Shown here: positions 46,921 to 56,221 of the stretch, piece by piece
Position numbering within the stretch: the stretch's first letter is position 1
Layout: each line of letters starts with the position of its first letter
Assembly: GCF_001956915.1 (NCBI RefSeq)
Contig: NZ_MLJO01000011.1
Location: 62,001 to 126,000 of the forward strand
DNA from: Intrasporangium flavum
Lineage (GTDB): Bacteria > Actinomycetota > Actinomycetes > Actinomycetales > Dermatophilaceae
Direction of reading: 5' to 3'
DNA length: 64,000 nt
Program-made: the position numbers and the translations under genes
The notes under the pieces: generated by a model
Told to the model about the DNA's origin: nothing
Seen by the model: the letters and a program-made list of their open reading frames with translations, nothing else
The model's database searches: none

Positions 46921-48893
46921 CGCGTGACGCCCAGCAGCCCGCCGGTGCGACGGTGCGCCTCACGGTGGCGCAGGCCCTCGTGCGATTCCTCGCGAACCAG
47001 TGGAGCGAGCGCGACGGCGAGCGGCAGAAGCTCTTCGCCGGCTGCTTCGGCATCTTCGGCCACGGCAACGTCGCCGGGCTGGGGCAGGCGCTGCTGCAGA
47101 ACGAGCTGGCGGACGGTGACGAGCACCTGCCGTACGTCCTGGCCCGCAACGAGCAGGCGATGGTGCACACGTCGGTGGCCTACGCCCGGCAGAAGGACCG
47201 CCTGCAGACGTGGGCGTGCACCGCGTCGGTCGGGCCCGGCTCCACGAACATGCTGACGGGGGCGGCGCTCGCGACGATCAACCGGATCCCCGTGCTGCTC
47301 CTGCCGTCCGGCACGTTCGCGACGCGGGTCAGTGCGCCGGTGCTCCAGGAGCTGGAGCTGCCCCACGCCGCCGACATCACGGTCAACGACGCGTTCCGCC
47401 CGCTGTCGAAGTTCTTCGACCGGGTGAGCCGGCCGGAGCAGCTGCCGGCGGCGCTGCTCGGCGCCATGCGGGTGCTCACCGACCCGGTCGAGACCGGTGC
47501 CGTGACGATCGCCCTGCCGCAGGACGTGCAGGCCGAGGCGCACGACTGGCCCGTCGGGCTCTTCGCGCCGAGGGTGTGGCGGGTGGCCCGGCCGCTGCCG
47601 GAGGCCGTCGACGTCGCCGACGCCGCAGCGGTCATCCGCTCGGCGAAGCGTCCGCTCGTCGTGGCCGGCGGCGGCGTGCACTACTCGGGCGCCGAGTCGG
47701 CGCTCCAGGCGTTCTGCGAGGCCACCGGCATCCCCGTCGGGGAGTCGCAGGCCGGCAAGGGCTCGCTGCCGCACGGGCACCCGCAGGAGATGGGCGCCGT
47801 AGGGTCGACCGGCACGACGGCCGCCAACGCGCTGGCCGCCGAGGCCGACGTCGTCATCGGCATCGGCACGCGGTGGAGCGACTTCACCACGGCGTCCCGA
47901 ACCGCGTTCCAGGACAGCGGGGTCCGCTTCGTCAACGTCAACGTCGCCAGGTTCGACGCGGGCAAGCACTCGGGCCTGTCGGTGGTGGCCGACGCCCGCG
48001 AGGCGCTGACCGCCCTGACCACGGCGCTCGAGGGCTGGTCGGTCGACGACGCATACCGCTCGCGCCAGGCCGAGCTGTGGAGTGCGTGGGACGCGTCGGT
48101 CGAGGCGGCCTTCAACCCGCCCGCCGAGGTCACCGACCGGCTCGCCACGGGCCTGCTGACCCAGGGCGAGGTGCTCGGCGCCGTCAACGAGCTGACCGAC
48201 CCGCGCGACGTCGTGCTCTGCGCGGCCGGCTCGATGCCCGGAGACATCCACAAGCTGTGGCGGGTCCGCGACCGCAAGGCCTACCACGTCGAGTACGGCT
48301 ACTCCTGCATGGGCTACGAGGTGCCGGCCTCGATCGGCATCCGCCTCGCCGACGAGTCGCGCGACGTGTTCGCGATGGTCGGTGACGGCGGGTACCTCAT
48401 GATGCCGACCGAGCTCGTCACGGCCGTACAGGAGCGGGTCAAGGTCGTCGTCGTCCTCGTGCAGAACCACGGCTTCCACTCCATCGGGTCGCTGTCGGAG
48501 TCGCTCGGCTCGCAGCGCTTCGGCACGAAGTACCGCTACCGCGGCGCCTCGTCCGGTCGTCTCGACGGCGACGTCCTGCCCGTCGACCTCGCCGCCAACG
48601 CCCGGTCGCTCGGCGCCCACGTCATCGAGGTGCACTCGCGCGACGAGCTGCACCAGGCGATCAAGGAGGCCAAGGCCTGGCCGTCCGACGGTGGCCCCGT
48701 CGTCATCCACGTGGAGACCGACCCGACCGTGTACGCCCCCGACAGCGACGCGTGGTGGGACGTCCCGGTCTCGCAGGTCAGCGACCTCGCCAGCACGCAG
48801 CAGGCCTTCCGCGAGTACGAGGAGCGCAAGGCCACCCAGCGCCCACTCGTCACCCCCACCAGCTCCACCACGACACCGGAGTCCGCGTCATGA
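46917..48893 (+). CDS. iolD: 3D-(3,5/4)-trihydroxycyclohexane-1,2-dione acylhydrolase
   Basis: A 658-residue thiamine-diphosphate enzyme that opens the cyclohexane ring of the inositol pathway. The N-terminal pyrimidine domain has GIFGHGNVAGLGQAL and the activating Glu in YVLARNEQAMVH. The C-terminal domain has the ThDP/metal motif MVGDGGYLMMPTEL followed by VQNHGFHSIGSLSES. Length is normal for IolD. Coupled to iolB and to the next gene by four-base overlaps. Confidence 0.95.
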   Translation: MTRDAQQPAGATVRLTVAQALVRFLANQWSERDGERQKLFAGCFGIFGHGNVAGLGQALLQNELADGDEHLPYVLARNEQAMVHTSVAYARQKDRLQTWACTASVGPGSTNMLTGAALATINRIPVLLLPSGTFATRVSAPVLQELELPHAADITVNDAFRPLSKFFDRVSRPEQLPAALLGAMRVLTDPVETGAVTIALPQDVQAEAHDWPVGLFAPRVWRVARPLPEAVDVADAAAVIRSAKRPLVVAGGGVHYSGAESALQAFCEATGIPVGESQAGKGSLPHGHPQEMGAVGSTGTTAANALAAEADVVIGIGTRWSDFTTASRTAFQDSGVRFVNVNVARFDAGKHSGLSVVADAREALTALTTALEGWSVDDAYRSRQAELWSAWDASVEAAFNPPAEVTDRLATGLLTQGEVLGAVNELTDPRDVVLCAAGSMPGDIHKLWRVRDRKAYHVEYGYSCMGYEVPASIGIRLADESRDVFAMVGDGGYLMMPTELVTAVQERVKVVVVLVQNHGFHSIGSLSESLGSQRFGTKYRYRGASSGRLDGDVLPVDLAANARSLGAHVIEVHSRDELHQAIKEAKAWPSDGGPVVIHVETDPTVYAPDSDAWWDVPVSQVSDLASTQQAFREYEERKATQRPLVTPTSSTTTPESAS

Positions 48894-49780
48894 AGCTCGC
48901 CCTCGACCCGTACATGTTCCGCACGACGCCGCTGCTCGAGCTGCCCTCTCTCGTGGCCGATCTCGGGTACGAGTGGATCGAGCTGTCGCCGCGTGACGAC
49001 TTCATCCCGTTCTTCAACCACCCCCGCGTCGACGACGCCGGCGTGGCCGAGTTCCGCACGGCCCTGCGCTCCGCCGGGGTCGGCGTCTCGTCGGTGCTGC
49101 CGCTGTTCAGGTGGTCCGGCCCCGACGAGGAGGACCGGCAGGCCGCGGTGCGCTACTGGAAGCGCGCGATCCGGATCGCCTCGCTCCTCGGCGTCGACAC
49201 GATGAACTCCGAGCTCAACGGCAACCCGCGCCAGGCGGCGACGTGCGAGCGGATGTTCTGGCGCTCGATGGAGGAGCTGCTGCCCGAGTTCGAGAGGGCG
49301 GGCATCCGCCTCGTCCTCGAGCCGCACCCCGACGACTGGGAGGAGGACGGCAAGCGCGCCGTCGACATCGTCCGCGGCATCAACAGCCCGTTCGTCAGCT
49401 TCCTCTACTGCGCGCCGCACACCTTCCACCAGGGCAACGACTGCGACGGGATCATGGACCGGGCCGGAGAGCGGCTGACGATGGTCCACGTCGCCGACGC
49501 CTATGACCACACCGCGTCGTCCGGGCTGCGCTACATCGTCAACCCGCCCGGCTCGCAGGTCACCGTGCACCAGCACCTCGACATCGGCCAAGGCGAGGTC
49601 GACTTCGAGCAGTTCTTCCGCGGCCTCGAGCGCATCGGCTTCGACGGCATCGTCACCTCCTGCGTCTTCGCCTGGGAGGACCGTGCCCGCGAGTCGAGCC
49701 AGTACATGCGCGACACGATCCGCTCCTACCTCGACAAGTGGTCTACGCCGCCCACCCTCGAGTCCCCCTACGGCCGCTGA
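48890..49780 (+). CDS. IolH/IolI-like sugar phosphate isomerase/epimerase
   Basis: A 296-residue xylose-isomerase-like TIM barrel. It starts MKLALDPYMFRTTPL, continues WIELSPRDDFIPFFNHPR, and has metal-type residues in RLVLEPHPDDWEED, FLYCAPHTFHQG and MVHVADAYDH. Proteins of this type occur as IolH or IolI in inositol operons; the inosose isomerase role is established for IolI, while IolH is poorly defined. The ATG overlaps the iolD stop. Confidence 0.82.
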   Translation: MKLALDPYMFRTTPLLELPSLVADLGYEWIELSPRDDFIPFFNHPRVDDAGVAEFRTALRSAGVGVSSVLPLFRWSGPDEEDRQAAVRYWKRAIRIASLLGVDTMNSELNGNPRQAATCERMFWRSMEELLPEFERAGIRLVLEPHPDDWEEDGKRAVDIVRGINSPFVSFLYCAPHTFHQGNDCDGIMDRAGERLTMVHVADAYDHTASSGLRYIVNPPGSQVTVHQHLDIGQGEVDFEQFFRGLERIGFDGIVTSCVFAWEDRARESSQYMRDTIRSYLDKWSTPPTLESPYGR

Positions 49781-49843
49781 GCCGAACCCTCGACCATCTG
49801 AGTTCCGCTGCCGCGCAGCCCGTTCCACCGAAGGACAAGCACC

Positions 49844-51343
49844 ATGAGCACCCCCTCCCGCATCACCCACCTCATCGACGGTCGGCCGTGGGCCGGCACC
49901 GCCGAGCGCACGTCGCCCGTCTTCAACCCCGCCACCGGCGAGCAGACCGGCGTCCTCGACCTCGCGTCCGCGGCCCTCGTCGACGAGGCCGTCAAGAGCG
50001 CCAGGGCCGCCTGGGAGGAGTGGGCCGACGCGTCGCTGGCCAAGCGCGCCCAGGTGCTCTTCGCCTTCCGCGAGCTGCTCAACGCCCGCAAGGAGGAGAT
50101 CGGGGCCCTCATCACGGCCGAGCACGGCAAGGTCCTGTCCGACGCCGTCGGTGAGGTGACGCGCGGCCTCGAGGTCGCCGAGTTCGCCTGCGGCATCCCG
50201 CACCTGCTCAAGGGCGGCTTCAGCGAGAACGCCTCGACGAACGTCGACGTCTACTCGATCCGCCAGGCCGTCGGCGTCGTCGCCGTCATCTCGCCGTTCA
50301 ACTTCCCGGCCATGGTGCCGCTGTGGTTCATCCCGATCGCCATCGCGTGCGGCAACGCCGTCATCCTCAAGCCGTCGGAGAAGGACCCGTCGGCGGCCCT
50401 CGCCGTCGCAGCGCTGTGGAAGGAGGCCGGACTGCCCGACGGCGTCATGCAGGTCGTCAACGGCGACAAGGAGGCCGTCGACGCGCTGCTGACCCACCCC
50501 GACGTCAAGTCGGTCTCGTTCGTCGGCTCGACGCCGATCGCGAAGTACGTCTACGAGACCGGCACGGCGCACGGCAAGCGCGTGCAGGCCCTGGGCGGCG
50601 CGAAGAACCACATGCTCGTGCTGCCCGACGCCGACCTCGACCTCGCCGCCGACGCCGCCGTCAACGCCGGGTTCGGCTCGGCGGGCGAGCGGTGCATGGC
50701 CATCAGCGCCCTCGTTGCCGTCGAGCCGATCGCGGACGAGCTGATCAGCAAGATCAAGGACCGCATGGGCAAGCTCGTCACCGGCGACGGAACGCGCGGC
50801 TGCGACATGGGCCCGCTCGTCACGAAGCAGCACCGCGACAAGGTCGCCGGGTACCTCGACTCCGGCGTGGCCGACGGGGCGACGCTCGTCGTCGACGGCC
50901 GCGAGAGCGACTTCGACTCCGACGGCGACGGCTACTTCCTGGCTCCGACGCTCTTCGACAACGTCAAGCCCGGCATGTCGGTGTACGACGAGGAGATCTT
51001 CGGCCCGGTGCTCTCGGTCGTGCGCGTGCACTCCTACGACGAGGGCCTCGAGCTCATCAACGCCAACCCCTACGGCAACGGCACGGCGATCTTCACCAAC
51101 GACGGAGGCGCAGCGCGGAAGTTCCAGCGCAACGTCGAGGTCGGCATGGTCGGCGTCAACGTGCCGATCCCGGTGCCGGTGTCGTACTACTCCTTCGGCG
51201 GTTGGAAGAGCTCGCTGTTCGGCGACACCCACGCCCACGGCATCGAGGGCGTCCACTTCTTCACCCGCGGCAAGGTCGTGACGTCGCGCTGGCTCGACCC
51301 GAGCCACGGCGGCCTCAACCTCGGCTTCCCGCAGAACGACTGA
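49844..51343 (+). CDS. iolA: CoA-acylating methylmalonate-semialdehyde dehydrogenase
   Basis: A 499-residue aldehyde dehydrogenase that turns malonate (or methylmalonate) semialdehyde and CoA into acetyl- (propionyl-) CoA. The catalytic Cys lies in GSAGERCMAISAL. The segment QALGGAKNHMLV has Asn in place of the general-base Glu, which marks the CoA-dependent MmsA/IolA subgroup. It lies 63 bases after the preceding gene with GAAGGA upstream, so an internal promoter is possible. It closes the inositol pathway toward central metabolism. Confidence 0.94.
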   Translation: MSTPSRITHLIDGRPWAGTAERTSPVFNPATGEQTGVLDLASAALVDEAVKSARAAWEEWADASLAKRAQVLFAFRELLNARKEEIGALITAEHGKVLSDAVGEVTRGLEVAEFACGIPHLLKGGFSENASTNVDVYSIRQAVGVVAVISPFNFPAMVPLWFIPIAIACGNAVILKPSEKDPSAALAVAALWKEAGLPDGVMQVVNGDKEAVDALLTHPDVKSVSFVGSTPIAKYVYETGTAHGKRVQALGGAKNHMLVLPDADLDLAADAAVNAGFGSAGERCMAISALVAVEPIADELISKIKDRMGKLVTGDGTRGCDMGPLVTKQHRDKVAGYLDSGVADGATLVVDGRESDFDSDGDGYFLAPTLFDNVKPGMSVYDEEIFGPVLSVVRVHSYDEGLELINANPYGNGTAIFTNDGGAARKFQRNVEVGMVGVNVPIPVPVSYYSFGGWKSSLFGDTHAHGIEGVHFFTRGKVVTSRWLDPSHGGLNLGFPQND

Positions 51344-51377
51344 GCCGCAGGGCCTTTCGAGAGGAAAGACCGGACCG

Positions 51378-52385
51378 ATGACGTTCCCCACGGCGCTGCC
51401 CGCGCCGCGCACCCCCGACCCGATGGACGCCCCGCCGCTGCGGTGGGGCGTCCTCGGGACGGGCTGGATCGCGCAGCGCTTCTGCGACGCGCTGGCCCGC
51501 CACACGCGCCAGCGCGTGCTCGCCGTCGGCTCGCGGACGCGCGAGGGTGCCGACGCGTTCGCCGACGCCTTCGTGGCCCGCAACGCCGACGCGTCCGGGC
51601 GGCTCGAGCGTCCGGCGACGTACGGCTCCTACGAGGCGCTCGTCGACGACCCGGACGTCGACGTCGTCTACGTCGCGACGCCGCACCACCTGCACCTGCC
51701 GCACGCGCGGCTCGCGCTCGGGGCCGGCAAGGCGACCGTCGTCGAGAAGCCGATGGGCCTGTCGCGCAGCGAGGTCGACCAGCTCGAGGCCCTGGCCTCG
51801 GCCCGCGGGCTGTTCCTCATGGAGGCGCTGTGGTCGGCGTACCTGCCGAAGTTCGACGTCGTCCGGCAGCTGCTCGACGACGGCGTGCTCGGTACCGTCC
51901 ACTCCGTCCAGGCCGACCTCGGTGAGCACTTCGGGCCCGAGCACCGCATCATGCGCGCCGACCTCTTCGGCGGCCCCCGGTACGACCTGCTCACCTACCC
52001 GCTGTGGTTCGCCCGGTGGGTGCTCGGCGACCTCGTGGAGGCCGCCGAGGTCGTGACCCCCGCCCCGGCGTCGGTGAGCCCGGACGGCGTCGAGGGGCAG
52101 ATCGCCGTGTCGGCGCGGTCGGCGTCGGGTGGGGTCGCCTCGCTGTTCGCGACGATCCTCGGCGACACCCCGACGACCGCGACCGTCGTCGGCTCGGCCG
52201 CGACGCTGAGCATCGACGGGCCGTTCTACCAGCCGGGCGGGTTCACGCTGCGGGCGCACGACGGCCGCGAGCTGCGGTACGACGAGCCGCGCATCGCCCA
52301 CGCCGGGCTCCACTTCGAGGCGGCGGCGGCAGCGCGCGCCGTCGCAGCCGGGCGGCTCACCGCCCACCACCAGACCACCGGGTGA
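51378..52385 (+). CDS. Gfo/Idh/MocA family oxidoreductase in the inositol operon
   Basis: A 335-residue NAD(P) dehydrogenase. It has a Rossmann fold in RWGVLGTGWIAQRFCDAL, catalytic-lysine segment VVEKPMGLSRSEV and LMEALWSAYLPKFDVVR. The sequence lead TPDPMDAPPLRWG and overall layout are those of the oxidoreductase at 26991, so they are paralogs, not a third classical inositol dehydrogenase. It may act on another cyclitol or on a sugar. GAGAGGA precedes the ATG. Confidence 0.82.
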   Translation: MTFPTALPAPRTPDPMDAPPLRWGVLGTGWIAQRFCDALARHTRQRVLAVGSRTREGADAFADAFVARNADASGRLERPATYGSYEALVDDPDVDVVYVATPHHLHLPHARLALGAGKATVVEKPMGLSRSEVDQLEALASARGLFLMEALWSAYLPKFDVVRQLLDDGVLGTVHSVQADLGEHFGPEHRIMRADLFGGPRYDLLTYPLWFARWVLGDLVEAAEVVTPAPASVSPDGVEGQIAVSARSASGGVASLFATILGDTPTTATVVGSAATLSIDGPFYQPGGFTLRAHDGRELRYDEPRIAHAGLHFEAAAAARAVAAGRLTAHHQTTG

Positions 52386-52431
52386 CCCGACGGCGACGCA
52401 GCCGCAACCCGAGGAAGCGAGAGGAAGCACC

Positions 52432-53364
52432 ATGGCCGAGTCCAAGGCCCGCAACACCGACGAGCGTTACAGCAAGCTGACGATCGGCGTGTGCCCCGAC
52501 CAGTGGGGCGTCTGGTTCCCCGAGGACGACAAGCAGATCCATTGGGAGACAGCGCTCGACGAGATGGCCGAGGCCGGGTTCTCGGTGATGGAGACCGGTC
52601 CCTTCGGCTACTTCCCCAAGGACCCGAAGCGGCTCCAGGAGGAGATGGACAAGCGCGGCTTCCGCGTCGTCGCCGGCACCGGCTGGGGCATCCTCCACAA
52701 GCCGGAGGCGTGGGCCGACACCGAGAAGACGTTCCGCGAGATCGCCGAGACGCACGCCGCCGTCGGCGCGGAGTACGTCGTGCACCTGCCCCCGATGTTC
52801 CGCGACGAGAAGACGTGGGACTACACCGACGACCGGGTGCTGTCGACCGAGGCGTGGAACACCTACATCGCCAACGCGGACAGGCTCGGTCGGATCATGA
52901 AGGAGGACTACGGCCTCCAGATGGTGCTGCACCCGCACGGCGACAGCCACATCGAGACACCGGCCGACATCGATCGCATCTTCCAGGCCACCGACCCCGA
53001 GTACGTCGGCTTCTGCCTCGACACCGGGCACATCGTCTACGGCGGCGGCGACCCGATGGAGCTGTGCCGCACGTACCCCGAGCGCATCTCCTACGTCCAC
53101 ATCAAGGCGATGGACGAGGGCCTCGTCAAGCAGGCCCACGACGAGGACTGGCCCTTCGGCCTGGCCGTCGCCAAGGGCTGCTCGGTGCGCCCGCCGGCCG
53201 GTGCCCCCGACATGCCCTCGCTCATCGAGGCCCTCGCCGACCTCGACAAGGAGCTCTACGTCGTGTGCGAGCAGGACATGTACCCGTGCGACCCGTCCTA
53301 CCCGCTGCCCAACGCCATCCAGACGCGCGAGTACCTCGCCTCCGTCGGCCTCGGCCTCAAGTGA
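52432..53364 (+). CDS. iolE: Myo-inosose-2 dehydratase-like TIM-barrel protein
   Basis: A 310-residue xylose-isomerase-like barrel whose best fit is IolE, which dehydrates scyllo-inosose to the trihydroxycyclohexane dione used by IolD. Landmarks: IGVCPDQWGVWFPEDDKQI, FSVMETGPFGYFPKD, MVLHPHGDSHIET (metal His), FCLDTGHIVYGGGDP and YVHIKAMDE. This opening and the GHIVYGGGDP block match the inosose dehydratase group. The operon otherwise lacks this step. GAGAGGAAG precedes the ATG. Confidence 0.83.
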   Translation: MAESKARNTDERYSKLTIGVCPDQWGVWFPEDDKQIHWETALDEMAEAGFSVMETGPFGYFPKDPKRLQEEMDKRGFRVVAGTGWGILHKPEAWADTEKTFREIAETHAAVGAEYVVHLPPMFRDEKTWDYTDDRVLSTEAWNTYIANADRLGRIMKEDYGLQMVLHPHGDSHIETPADIDRIFQATDPEYVGFCLDTGHIVYGGGDPMELCRTYPERISYVHIKAMDEGLVKQAHDEDWPFGLAVAKGCSVRPPAGAPDMPSLIEALADLDKELYVVCEQDMYPCDPSYPLPNAIQTREYLASVGLGLK

Positions 53365-53379
53365 CGAAGGAGTCATGAC

Positions 53380-54384
53380 ATGACCGTCCGCATCGGGATG
53401 ATCGGCCCCGGGGGCATGGGCCAGGCCCACATCGACCGCATCCACACCGTCATCGCCGGCGGCCGCGTCGTCGCCGTCAGCGACGTCGACGAGGTCCGCG
53501 CCAAGGAGGTCGCCGACCGGATCGGCGGCACGGCGTACGCGTCGTCGGCCGAGCTCATCGCCGCCGACGAGGTCGACGCCGTGATGATCTGCAGCTACGG
53601 CCCGGCCCACGAGGTCGACGTGCTCGCGGCGATCGCCGCCGGCAAGCCGGTGTTCTGCGAGAAGCCGCTGACGCCGACCGCCGACGCAGCCCTGCGCATC
53701 ATGGAGGCCGAGCAGGCCGGCGGCCGACGCCTCGTGACCGTCGGGTTCATGCGCCGCTTCGACCGCAGCTACCGCCAGATGAAGGACCTGCTCGACTCCG
53801 GCGAGCTCGGGGAGACGCTCATGGTGCACTGTGCGCACCGCAACCCGACCGTGCCGGCGCACTACACGTGGGACATGGCGATCAACGACACGGCGATCCA
53901 CGAGATCGACACGATGCGCTGGCTGCTCGGCGAGGAGTTCGTCTCGGCCCGCGTCGACAAGCCGAAGAAGACCTCGCTGCGCTTCGAGCACCTCCAGGAC
54001 CCGCTCGTCCTCGTCCTCGAGACCGAGTCGGGGGTGCGCGTCGACGACGAGATCTTCGTCAACTGCCAGTTCGGCTACGACATCCGCTGCGAGGCCGTCG
54101 CCGAGAAGGGCACCGTGACCCTGGCCGACCAGAACGCCGTCGAGGTGCGCGACGCCTCGGGACACCGCAACGCGATCACCCGCGACCACAACGACCGGTT
54201 CTGGGGTGCGTTCGTCACCGAGGTGCAAGAGTGGATCAACGCGGTCGCGGCCGGCGAGCACACCGGCTCGACGTCGTGGGACGGCTACGCGGCAGCGTGC
54301 GTCTGCGACGCGGGCGTCAAGGCGCTGACCGACGACGGCGTCGTCACGGTCGAGATGGTCGCCAAGCCGGCCTTCTACGCCTGA
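53380..54384 (+). CDS. iolG: Inositol 2-dehydrogenase, second copy (Gfo/Idh/MocA family)
   Basis: A 334-residue dehydrogenase with [18 protein letters not shown] (Rossmann), catalytic Lys in [32 protein letters not shown] and the Asp/His pair in [15 protein letters not shown]. It resembles the corynebacterial IolG/Idh group more than the first-gene enzyme does. The two copies may differ in inositol stereoisomer (myo, scyllo, D-chiro). ATG 53380 is chosen over 53374 because GGAG lies eight bases before it. Last gene of the operon, followed by a strong hairpin. Confidence 0.88.
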   Translation: MTVRIGMIGPGGMGQAHIDRIHTVIAGGRVVAVSDVDEVRAKEVADRIGGTAYASSAELIAADEVDAVMICSYGPAHEVDVLAAIAAGKPVFCEKPLTPTADAALRIMEAEQAGGRRLVTVGFMRRFDRSYRQMKDLLDSGELGETLMVHCAHRNPTVPAHYTWDMAINDTAIHEIDTMRWLLGEEFVSARVDKPKKTSLRFEHLQDPLVLVLETESGVRVDDEIFVNCQFGYDIRCEAVAEKGTVTLADQNAVEVRDASGHRNAITRDHNDRFWGAFVTEVQEWINAVAAGEHTGSTSWDGYAAACVCDAGVKALTDDGVVTVEMVAKPAFYA

Positions 54385-54392
54385 GCGCCCTC

Positions 54393-54429
54393 CCCTCGGG
54401 GCCCGGCCGGATGGTCCGGGCCTCGAGGG
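54393..54429. terminator. Terminator ending the inositol operon
   Basis: Arms 54393-54406 and 54416-54429 form a 14-bp stem with one G-T pair around a 9-base loop; the inner part is GGCCCGG with its complement. It serves the inositol operon on one strand and the M1 peptidase gene on the other. Confidence 0.72.
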
Positions 54430-54433
54430 CTGC

Positions 54434-55816
54434 TCACCACGAGGTGGGCTTCTGCGGCTGGTAGAGCCAGACGTCGAAGAAGTGGGTCAGGTCGGTCCCC
54501 GAGATCCGCTCCGCGAGCGCGATGAACTGGGCGGTCGTGACGGTGCCGTGTCGGTTCTCCGCGAGCCACGTCCGGATGATCCGGAAGAAGGCCTCGTCAC
54601 CGACCTTCTGGCGCAGCGCCTGCACCGTCATCGCGCCGCGGGCGTAGATCGTCCCGTCGAAGAGGTGGGCCGGGTCGCCGGGGTCGCCCGGCGGGGGCGT
54701 CCAGAACGAGGTCTTCGAGGCGGGCGTGTTGTAGAGCGCGTCGAAGGAGGCCTGCGCGCTGCGTCGGCCGCTGTGCTCGCTCCAGATCCACTCCGACCAC
54801 GTGGCGAACCCCTCGTGGAGCCAGATGTCGCGCCAGCGACCGAGCGTGACGGAGTCGCCGAGCCACTGGTGCGAGAGCTCGTGGGCGAGCGTCGCCTCGT
54901 CGGGCATCCGGTCGAAGACGGGCTTGGTCTGGGTCTCCAGCGAGTAGCCCACCTCGGGAGCGTCGTCCGCGATCGCGCCCACGGCGTCGAACGGGTAGGG
55001 CCCGTAGGTCGAGGCGTAGAACTGCACGATCTCGGGCAGCTTGCGCAGGACGTTGCCCGCGGGCAGGGTCGGGTCGACGGCGACGTAGGACGGGATGTCG
55101 CCGACGGCGGAGACGGTCAGGTCGAAGCGCCCCAGGGTCGCCGTGGCGAGGTAGGGGGCCATCGGGTCGCTCTCGCGCCAGGCCCAGGTCGTGTGCCCAC
55201 CGGACGACGTCCGCGAGACGAGCACGCCGTTGGACAGGGCGGTGAGGCCCTCGGGAACGGTGACCGCGACGTCGAAGGTCGCCTTGTCGCGCGGGTCGTC
55301 GTTCACCGGGTACCAGCCGGGTGAGCCCTGTGGCTCCCCGACGACGAACGCGCCGTCTTCGGTCGGCACCCAGCCCTCGGTCGACCCGTCGGGGTCGGTG
55401 ATCGGGTGGGGTTCGCCGGCGTACGTGACGGAGACGGTGAACGCTCGTCCGGAGCGCAGGCCGTTGCGTAGGGTGATGACGAGCTCCTGCGTGCCCGAGC
55501 GCGCGTAGCCCGCGGCGACGCCGTCGACCTGCACGGCCGAGACCGTGAAGCCGCGGAGGTCAAGGTCGACGCGGGAGAGGTCCTGGGTGGCGGTCGCCGT
55601 GATGTCGGCCCTGCCGGTCAGCTGCCCGGAGCCGGGCTCGTACCCGAGGTTCAGGGAGTAGTGGGAGACGTCGTAGCCGCCGTTGCCCGCGTCGGGGAAG
55701 TAGGGGTCGCCCCCTCCCGGGGCGCCGGGGGTGAAGCCGACCGCGCCTGCGGGTCCGGCGCTGATGAACAGCAGGGCCGATGCGGCCGTCAGCACGCTCT
55801 TCCGTCGCGAAAGCAT
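54434..55816 (-). CDS. Secreted M1 family metallopeptidase
   Basis: A 460-residue secreted zinc peptidase. The signal peptide is SVLTAASALLFISAGPAGA. The N-terminal beta domain begins at YDVSHYSLNLGYEPG. The zinc site is HELSHQW with the third ligand in WLHEGFATWSEW, 18 residues later. In place of the aminopeptidase GxMEN motif it has GYSLETQT, as in related secreted bacterial M1 enzymes. The C-terminal helical part ends with DVWLYQPQKPTSW. The gene lies divergent from bfd with an iron box between. ATG 55816 is chosen; GTG 55825 would add three residues. Confidence 0.86.
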   Translation of the reverse strand: MLSRRKSVLTAASALLFISAGPAGAVGFTPGAPGGGDPYFPDAGNGGYDVSHYSLNLGYEPGSGQLTGRADITATATQDLSRVDLDLRGFTVSAVQVDGVAAGYARSGTQELVITLRNGLRSGRAFTVSVTYAGEPHPITDPDGSTEGWVPTEDGAFVVGEPQGSPGWYPVNDDPRDKATFDVAVTVPEGLTALSNGVLVSRTSSGGHTTWAWRESDPMAPYLATATLGRFDLTVSAVGDIPSYVAVDPTLPAGNVLRKLPEIVQFYASTYGPYPFDAVGAIADDAPEVGYSLETQTKPVFDRMPDEATLAHELSHQWLGDSVTLGRWRDIWLHEGFATWSEWIWSEHSGRRSAQASFDALYNTPASKTSFWTPPPGDPGDPAHLFDGTIYARGAMTVQALRQKVGDEAFFRIIRTWLAENRHGTVTTAQFIALAERISGTDLTHFFDVWLYQPQKPTSW

Positions 55817-55881
55817 CCTCGCCACCACCCGGCGTCGTCGTCGTGGACCTTCCGAGCCTAGGACCGATGCGCGGGACGGAC

Positions 55882-55923
55882 TTGGGAATCTCAGGTTCGT
55901 CTGCTTAGGTAAGCCTGACCTTA
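55882..55923 (+). promoter_or_regulatory. Promoter and IdeR/DtxR-type iron box upstream of bfd-bfr
   Basis: TTGGGA (55882-55887) and TTAGGT (55905-55910) are 17 bases apart. The -10 is the start of a 19-base iron box (55905-55923, TTAGGTAAGCCTGACCTTA) that matches the DtxR/IdeR consensus at 15 positions. The box also lies in the 5' region of the M1 peptidase gene on the other strand. Confidence 0.62.
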
Positions 55924-55966
55924 GTACGCCGTCGCCCCGCGACCCGGCCCGCCACCCGGAGGACCC

Positions 55967-56221
55967 GTGATCGTCTGCCACTGCGCCGTGGTGACCGACC
56001 GCGACGTCACCGACGCGTGGGACGCCGGGGCGCGCAGCCTCGGGCAGGCCTGCCGCACCACCGGTGCCGGCGCCGACTGTGGCTCCTGCGTCTTCTCCCT
56101 CAAGCGGCTCCTGTGCGAGCATGAGGCCTCAGTCACCCGGTCGCTGTCCGACCCGACGCGCGACCTGGCCTCCGACCCGATGCCCACGCCGCTGGAGGTG
56201 GTGGAAGGTGAAGCCAGCTAG
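55967..56221 (+). CDS. bfd: Bacterioferritin-associated ferredoxin
   Basis: An 84-residue [2Fe-2S] protein that reduces bacterioferritin to release iron. All four cluster cysteines are at the standard positions: Cys4 and Cys6 (IVCHC) and Cys38 and Cys41 (ADCGSC). A C-terminal tail of about 25 residues extends beyond the usual length. The GTG start puts CHC at residues 4-6. The gene overlaps bfr by 14 bases and is preceded by an iron box. Confidence 0.92.
   Translation: MIVCHCAVVTDRDVTDAWDAGARSLGQACRTTGAGADCGSCVFSLKRLLCEHEASVTRSLSDPTRDLASDPMPTPLEVVEGEAS

Noticed and set aside
48536-51583. A 1015-codon minus-strand frame opposite iolD, the iolH-like gene and iolA
   Set aside because: A shadow of three well-supported plus-strand genes; composition is Val/Asp/Arg repeats with no motif.
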